Assembly: GCA_026075535.2 (NCBI GenBank)
Contig: AP026541.1
Location: 1 to 64,000, forward strand
Length of the DNA stretch: 64,000 bases
Origin: Tricholoma matsutake
Taxonomy: Eukaryota > Basidiomycota > Agaricomycetes > Agaricales > Tricholomataceae
Reading direction: 5' to 3'
The notes beneath the pieces were generated by a model that worked only from the letters and a program-made list of their open reading frames with translations, ran no database searches and was not told the DNA's origin. This document shows positions 57,251 through 64,000 of this stretch, piece by piece. Made by a program: the position numbers and the translations under genes. Every line of letters begins with the position of its first letter. The stretch's first letter is position 1.

Positions 57251-59420
57251 TTTTTCTACTTAATAGTAAGTAAGTAGAGGTCTTTGCTGTCCCCCTGGTG
57301 TTCCATACAGATTGCATGGACTCTGCACAGATTGCATGGACTGTTCAGACTGTCTGCAGACTCTACTCAGAATTTTTTTGGCAGAACATCCTGCCAATTT
57401 TAAATTCCTAGTCCTAGTTCAGTCCTAGTCCAGTCCATGGACAGTCCAAGTAAATTCCTAGTAAGAGCTCAGATGCTAGGACTTTCCATGGAACAACTGC
57501 TTGGACTGTCTGAGCTGTCCAAATGCAATGACTGTGTTACTATTAATATCAAAAGAATTGAACCATCAGTGTGTAGTATAAGTAGATATTGAACAAGTAA
57601 TAATACCACTAGTCAATGACACTTTATAACATAGTTGAACACTAAGCCATAGGTACCAACCACCACCACTACCATCTATGATGCCCACTCCCTACCACCA
57701 CTCTCTCCCACCTCCCACCTCCCACCTATGTAAGCAGAAACTGGCACAGCTCCCATGCCCTCCCATCAAGACCAAATGGCAATGCACGTGGTGGCAAGAT
57801 TGCCATGTCACGCACATTTTTCGGGTGTTGGCAACTGTCGACTAATGTTGAGGGGCTTGAGGCCCCTCAACCAAATGTAATTATGTATTTTTTGTTTGTT
57901 ATACTTCTTTTTTAAGCTAATAACAACTTTTTTCTATGTTCTTAGGTTATTGATTCTTATCTACAATGATGACCATGACACATGGCTGCCCCCTCCTCCC
58001 CATTCAAATGGGATGTGAGGGGCTTGTTTGGGGCTGGGAAAACCCCAGGGAGGTGCTGGGAGGCCCATGCAGTGGGGTACCCGCCAGGTATGCACCCCAA
58101 ACCCTGTAAATGGGCCACCACCCCACTAACCACCCACACCCGCCCACAGCTCAACAACAAAACCAGAGACCAGCAAAGCACCCACCACCACCACTGCGAG
58201 TGATGGCTTGCAGGGTGGATCGGGGTGCTAATGGTCAACGAGGATCCACAAAGCCACCAACAACATGACAACAATGGGGAGAGGGGACCATGATGACAAC
58301 ACCTGCCCATAGCAACATGAGGACCATGACACCAGCACCAACACAAATGGCACCAGGAGCAGGACAACACAGCACCTGCCCCACGCCCACGAGCCACTGC
58401 TCATGGGGTGGTTCATGGGATCCCTATCCACAATGAAGGGGATGAGAGGGATGACTCGACACCCACCACCACGTCTGCAAGCAGCTGCTTGTAGAGTGGT
58501 TTGCAGGTGTAGTATAAGGGAGACAAACACCAGCACCTGCCCCCACCACTGTGAGCCCTTGCTTGCAGGGTGGTTCATGTGCTACTGGCCTCCTCTCTGA
58601 TGGGCAGGATGAACACCACAGCAACAGCATGAGGGACGATGACAACAATGACCACTACCCACAGCAACAGCTAGTGTTTTAAGGTCTGGTTCGGTCCAGT
58701 TTTTTGACCCCCAAGAGGGGCAACCGGGACTGCAACCAGTCTAGACCGACACTGAAACTTGGAGGACCACAACCAAAAGACCAGTTTTGACCAGTCGCAG
58801 TTGTTCGCAGTGGTGTGATGCTAGAAAAGTAAAAATAATGAAAGGTGACAGAAAAACCCCTCCCCCACCTACAGGAGGCAGAGGAGGGGTGGGTAGGGGT
58901 CTGTTAACAGCAAGAGCAAATGAGAATAACAAAAAAAAAAGGTTCCACCATCTCCGGTTGGTAGTGAGGGTGGTGCACTGCTGCTCATAGGTCGTCCCCC
59001 TTCGCATTGTCCATTGTTCCTGCATTTGCATCATCCATCATTCCCCATTTGCATTGTCCATCGTTCCCCTGTTTGCATTGTCCGTCATTCCCCCATTTGA
59101 TTTGCATTGTTGTCTGTCGTTCCCCCAATCGCATTGTCGCCCGCTGTCCTCCTGTTTGTCCCTCATTGTGTTGCTGTGTGTCATCCCCCTGTTTGTGTTG
59201 TCAGTCCACACTGATGTGGTCGGTTGCCATTGTTGTATTGTCATAGTCCAGAAATGGGACCCATTGCCACCCTGCGAGCAGCAGCTTGCAGTGGCAGAGT
59301 AGGGCTTGGGTGTGAATGGGCGACATTGTAATCAAATGGCAAGAACCTAATAACAAAGAAAAAGATTTGATTAGTTAGTTAGATAGTAAAGAAAGAAAAA
59401 ACTATTAAAAAAATGTACCA
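57251..59420. repeat. Modular repeats and low complexity, no gene
   Basis: Includes GGACTG words (57290-57500), a C-rich stretch (58000-58640) with 'gagccactgctcatggggtgg' units, a terminus related to the 791 bp MITE ('agtgttttaaggtctggttc', 58673), and a 'cattgtccgtcattccccc' ~24 bp repeat (59000-59180). Confidence 0.55.
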
Positions 59421-59422
59421 TA

Positions 59423-59455
59423 GGGCCCAAATGATGCTAATTCATCATTTGGGCT
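59423..59455. repeat. GGGCCCAAATGATG stem-loop
   Basis: gggcccaaatgatg...catcatttgggc, a 12 bp stem. Same class as 42667-42696 (gggccc..caaa), 56676 and 56902, each placed just after an A-rich 'gaaaaaa' tract. Confidence 0.7.
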
Positions 59456-60429
59456 GCCTGCTTTGTGTTTGTTCATTGGCAATGCTTCAGGGGTGGGTGA
59501 ACATTGATGGTGGGAGTTGTCAAGAACCATTCCTTGCCCGATCAGAACCTGCATCCATCCGACTCTTTCCCGCACGTTGAACATGACTTTTGTCTATGCC
59601 TCCCAATTTTGTTCCCAGCCGCCTTGCACTGCCCATGCTGCTGTGCATCAGGCTGCCTTGTACAGCATCCACGGCTGCCGTCTCTATTGCAAATTCAACT
59701 ATGGATTCCTGTGCACCTCCCATAGGTAATTTATCTATGCAGTCGAGACACTGCCGCAGTCTTCGTTCCTGTTCCACATTATTCTGGACTACAGTATTTA
59801 AGCTTAGTTAGTTTTGCCTTGTATTCCTCAGTTCATATATCGACATAGACTCGACTTTACCCTGCCAAACCTCCTTCTACTCCAACCCCTGTCCTCTAAG
59901 AGTCTGAACTACATTCAACTCAACCTCTAGTCTCCCTCCGAAGTTCTAGTCTCATCTGAACTCAACCTAAGTCCCTCCATATTTACCTGCACTTTCCCAC
60001 TCCTACCTCTAAACCCTCGAGGACACCAGACAAGGTGAAGGGCGCAGCTTCTTACAAGCTGAAGCCAAGTCCTTTCCATTCCCCCTCCTGCAGAATCCGC
60101 ATTGACCTGACAATCTCCCACTATCATCACCCACAGTGTCCAGTTGGATTCTGAAGCGGCCTCTAGGATCAGTTCTTAACAGGAGTTGTGCATGTAGGAG
60201 TTGTTTGTTGTCATGGGAGTCAACTGGCAAATGGTGCCACTTTTGTTTTTTTGAGCACAAACATGACCACATGGTCTGTGCGCAGCCACAGGGTATATAA
60301 GCACCCAGCAAATGACTGTATTTTCCCCCAGGCTTCTCCCTCTTCATGTAAATACAAGTATATTAGTATAAATAGTTATTATATTCATACTTTTTTTTAC
60401 TGTACATGTACATTTTAGCCAGTAATTTA
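59456..60429. other. No gene called; possible retroelement start or LTR
   Basis: An 85-codon minus-strand frame (59777-59520) and a GGGTATATAAGCACCC box at 60291 hint at a decayed retroelement, but no paired LTR or protein domain was found. Confidence 0.3.
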
Positions 60430-61105
60430 CAGTGCCCCACATGTCCTAGCGGACTCCGCATGGACTGTGTGGAGTCCGAGCTAGTCTGTATGCAGAATCT
60501 GGGTCAATTTGATATCTTACGAGTTCCAAGCTTTTCAGACTTTATGAAAGTCATGACGTGCCTACAAAATATATGTGTGCAGAGCAAGGATTGAACCCAA
60601 GACCTCCAAGTCATCACACAACAAACCAAACACATGTGATCAACCAGTTGAGCCACAGGAGAATTATTTGTTAGTAATACATAGTTTATTTATGACACTC
60701 AAACTCAAACTCAAGTATTTATCTTTCAAAAATTGAACAAATAAATTTTATTAACTGCATCCCTTGCATTAGACGCGAGGGAGTATACAATACAATCAAA
60801 GAAATTACAAACTATAGATTTAAAAAAAAAAACTCCCCCCAAAATGTGGGGGAGGGCTAAAAGAAAAAGAAGAAAAAAAAACCCACCCCACGACCCCACG
60901 ATGGAGGCGGGTGGCTTGTTGTCATTTGTTGCCATCGTTCCACGTTTGGGTTTCTGTATTATTTTTTTGGGGGGGGGCAGTGGGGTTTGGGTGCGTCAGT
61001 GTGACGTGGTGCAATTACGGAGGTTGGTGGGTGCTTACTAGGCAGGTATCCCCCTTCTGGGGTCTCCTGGCACCCTCCTAGCCTGTGTCGACAGCCTCAC
61101 ATCCC
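60430..61105. repeat. Modular hairpin-rich composite repeat, copy B
   Basis: Same order as 41285-42500 but shorter: GGACTCC palindromes (60450-60480), minus-strand tRNA-like head (60577-60662), two stem-loops (60757-60780 and 60833-60854), 'gggtggcttgttgtc', T-run/G-run (60960-60980), 'gcttactaggcaggtatccc' and 'cagcctcacatccc'. The GAGCAGTTGCTC array is missing. Confidence 0.75.
60577..60662 (-). repeat. tRNA-like Pol III head (SINE-like)
   Basis: The minus strand 'ctcctgtggctcaactggtt' (A box) and 'gggttcaatccttgc' (B box) are closer to consensus than in 41440-41527, with which it shares at least 85 bp. Confidence 0.68.
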
Positions 61106-63040
61106 AATGAGGGGGAATGATAGAGTGATGCATGGGAGGAGCTTGTAATGGCCCAGCCATGTGTATTGTATGTATGTGGATGGCCTCATTAGATCCAAGG
61201 GTTAGATCATAGCTTTAGCAAGGGAGGAGGCAGCTGATGGAAGAGTCATGAGTGTAGGATGGGAGTTCAAGTAATTGATGAGATTCTGTTGGTTTTCTTC
61301 TGTGTGCAGGCATGATGTGGAATTCCAGCTGCTTGGCTTGATAAAGAAGCATTCGAGGTGTATATTGAAGGAGTGAGGGATGCAGAGAGGCCATTGACAA
61401 GTTGCAGGCAGCAAGGTGGGGCAGCAAGGTGGGGCAGAAGGGAGGCAGAGAAGAATCTTCATCTCACTTTGCACCAGCTCTTTGTTAACACCATGAAAGG
61501 CGATATGTCATGCCAGCAGTCAATGTGTCAATGTAGAGGATGTATCAAATTTTGAAGACAGGGTAAGCTTTATGACAATCTCATCTTCAAAAGTTCATAT
61601 GTTCACGACTCAGACTAAGAGCTCAAAATTCTGTGTGAGTAGATGAGTAAAGAGTTACAGCTTGAACACAAATGAATTTGCCGGAATGAGGAACTGTATT
61701 GCATATCAATTTATCATGATACTAACTGTGAGATGACAGGAGGTGAAAAAATTACATTGTCAAGGTAGCAACAACCCTCACTCTTCTCCCTATGTAATGC
61801 AAATCAGAGAGACTTAGTCTTCACAAAGTAAAGAACATATGATAGCACATCACTGGCACTTGCAAAACCATCCCAGGGGGTTGCCCATGTTGATAGCATC
61901 ATAAAGTGATTTGATGAGTTTGGCATCCTAGGTGGTCTCCCTGTCTTTAGCACTGACATTGGTTTCTACAATGATACACGTTGATTGCAAGTAGGTTGCC
62001 ATTGAATTGTGAATGAGGCAAAGGCGATGGTGATTATGAGGTAGCCTCTCACAGATGGCCTCCAAAGCAGTGTTGTACCTGACATAGGTCTCTGACTCTG
62101 GGTGTATGTTATGGTTTTCTACCCAGACTTGAATGTTGTCATGCATGAGTGGGAAGCCAAAGACTTGGGCATGGACTTGATGTTTCTTATACAACAGTGG
62201 CACCAATGGCACCCACTCGATTTGCTTCAAATCACCAGACCTGGAAAGTAGAGTGATCACTAGTTTACCATATGAAAGAGAGTACTAAACAACTTGAGTT
62301 GTTACTTGACACATGACAATATTGCAGAGGGTTGATCTCCAACTTGGAATTTACTGTCATGTCCTCATCTACCTAGTATAGTAAGAACTAATCTTTTCAA
62401 AGTGGTGGATGCTGACAATCAGTCATCATAGAGTCCAAGAATACTTGCCTTGCATGTGCCTGCCCAATTCCTGATCCCCATATCTATTGCATGTCCATGT
62501 GCCCCCACCTCCCTAACAGCTCCTGCAAAATAACCCACTCCTCATACATCTCCCTCCACTTTGGCATAGATGGGGCCAAGTTACCATCACCATCATCCTT
62601 TGATTCACATATCAAGTCCCAGTGCTCATGGGTCTCCTGCTGCACCTCAAATGACACAGCCACCCACCTTGCTGTACCATGCTGCCAATGAACTGGGAAT
62701 TCTAGTGGCAAATCCAATCTTGCCCTAAGCCTGCACCCACACCTTGGCTTGATCATGCTCTTCATTTTCACTTGCCTCTTCTGGCATTGATACTCGCCTA
62801 CCCACATGGGTGCATGTGTAGGATCACTCCCCCACTCCCACAAACACTGTGCCCAGTCCCGCCCCCCATCGTTCTGGGCTGGCCATACCACTGATCTCAA
62901 TATATGCATGTTGTCTGTAGCATTGAGGGGAGATTGGGTCCTGGAGTACACTCGCAAGTAGCTTGATCAGGGATGGGGTGTGGAGTGTGGGTTATTCTCG
63001 AATGTGGTGGTATCTGCAACCATCTTCTCAGGCCCACCCC
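61105..63040 (-). repeat. Inverted duplication, arm 2 (partner 29130-30815)
   Basis: Inverse of 29130-30815, beginning at 'gggggaatgatagagtgatg' and ending near 'gcccacccc'. Confidence 0.85.
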
Positions 63041-63992
63041 AAGCCCACTTGCTGCCATTTCCACCCCCACATCCACCTCCTCTGCATCCTACCCCCACAC
63101 TGTCTATCGCCCCACCCTGCCCCACATAAACATTCAATCTGCCCACTTCAAATGGGAACCCCCCCACCCCCCCCACACACACATCACCATTGCCAGGGCA
63201 ATCTCCCCATCGAACACACCTTTCCCCCTTGGCCTATCCTCATCTCCATCCCCATCACAGTGCTGAGACTGGCATGCTGCTCATCCCTTGCTGCAAATGC
63301 AAAATCCCTGACTCTGACATACATCAAGGGTCATTTCATGGTGATGGTGGTGCTGGGGCCTGCCATCCATATGGCAGTGGGATGGGACAAACATGGGCGA
63401 CATAGGTGAGAGGACCAATGAGGCATTGGCATCATTGCAAGTGATGTTGGTGATGTTCTGCCACTTGCTTGAGAGGTGGTTGAGGTTGGGAGTGGGAGAA
63501 TTGGAGGAGGGGTGGTGTTTGGAGGTAGAGTTGGTGCAAGAGATGAAGGCAGAGGGTAGGAGGTAGGATTTGTAGCTCCAGGAGCCACTGGGACAGCACT
63601 TGGAAGATCCAGTGGGAGATCATGGGGAAGTGGGCATTGGGCACATGGAGGATGGGGTATCATGTGTTCTGGTGATTGTGAAGAGGTGTATGGAGGGCTG
63701 GAGGGTGAGGTGGACTGGGTTGGGTTGTGAGGAAGAGGATTGGCTTGTTGGATTGGCTGCACAAGTTGGCCCAGAGCCTGCATGTACACTGCTGCCCAGA
63801 ATAATAGCGGGGAGGGTGGCTGTTGTGTTCCTGGCATTGCTGTGGGTGAGGGAGAGGATGGTGCTTCATGGATTGATTAGGGAGAGCATGGGACAGAAAG
63901 AAGGCAGTGATAGTGGCAATGGAGACAATGCACTGGGCATGCCATTGGGTTTCATATTTGAGAATAGTGCAGCTTTGAGGGAAGTATAACAT
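61202..63992 (-). pseudogene. Unrecognised repeated gene, copy 2 (longer, decayed)
   Basis: The minus-strand coding pieces run from the right edge of the window: a Pro/Ser/Thr-rich part (63837-63331), 157 codons at 62957-62484 ('GTARWVAVSFEVQQETHEHWD', 'KWREMYEEWVILQELLGRWG'), then 62260-61928 ('ALEAICERLPHNHHRLCLIH') and 61474-61202. It is longer at the 5' side than copy 1 and may extend beyond the window. No known domain was recognised. The pieces lie in different phases with intron-like gaps, so it is either a spliced gene or a broken one. Confidence 0.45.
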
Positions 63993-64000
63993 GGCAGGGG

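Noticed and set aside
60180..60350. LTR with TATA box (GGGTATATAAGC)
   Set aside because: No second LTR, primer site or coding domain nearby; a TATA-like box alone is not enough.

Overview
The window is the left end of a eukaryotic chromosome. It opens with 87 bp of CCCTAA telomere repeat and continues into about 64 kb of gene-poor, repeat-packed subtelomere. The protein families point to a mushroom-forming basidiomycete (Agaricomycetes): short introns of about 45-60 nt, a Crinkler (CRN)-header/kinase gene, a Plavaka-type transposase fragment, a BAH-PHD subtelomeric gene, degenerate copia and gypsy retrotransposons, and a Pif1-like helicase relic. The species cannot be named from the sequence alone.

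Layout. 1-87 telomere. 88-4936 is subtelomeric module copy 1: the 5' part of a family gene cut off by the telomere, a ~150 bp minisatellite, and a BAH-PHD gene. 5083-11191 is a segment bounded by ~140 bp inverted repeats and holding a dead helicase. 12136-13760 has two tandem-repeat arrays. 13779-18659 is a Ty1/copia element with both LTRs, dead coding region and a copia-style half-tRNA primer site. 19307-21538 is a CRN-kinase gene with two tandem CRN headers. 22205-23436 holds a MITE and a ~430 bp-arm palindrome. 23347-29066 is a 3'-truncated Ty3/gypsy element (minus strand). 29130-30815 is one arm of a long inverted duplication whose partner lies at 61105-63040. 31522-33800 holds MITEs and a nested palindromic tandem repeat. 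33846-39765 has two degenerate large genes, the second broken by two MITEs. 40557-40926 is a probable LTR.

41.3-43.1 kb and 50.4-61.1 kb are built from a modular, hairpin-rich repeat family: tRNA-like Pol III heads, arrays of C/G stem-loops whose stems differ but stay complementary, GAGCAGTTGCTC dimers and GGGCCCAAA stem-loops. Between them, 43196-50436 carries a second full subtelomeric module plus an inverted partial copy of it, an arrangement like two chromosome ends joined head to head.

Few genes look intact: the CRN-kinase gene and both BAH-PHD copies. Almost everything else is mobile DNA or its wreckage. Two signals run through the region: duplicate copies differ mostly by CpG to TpG/CpA transitions, and the in-frame TGA stops in the gypsy element all sit where an arginine CGA codon fits. 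Both fit methyl-CpG deamination or a RIP-like process. The strongest candidates for something undescribed are the modular hairpin/tRNA repeat family, the head-to-head subtelomere module, the telomere-healing junction at base ~87, and the tandem CRN-header gene. All calls come from reading the sequence; no database was searched.
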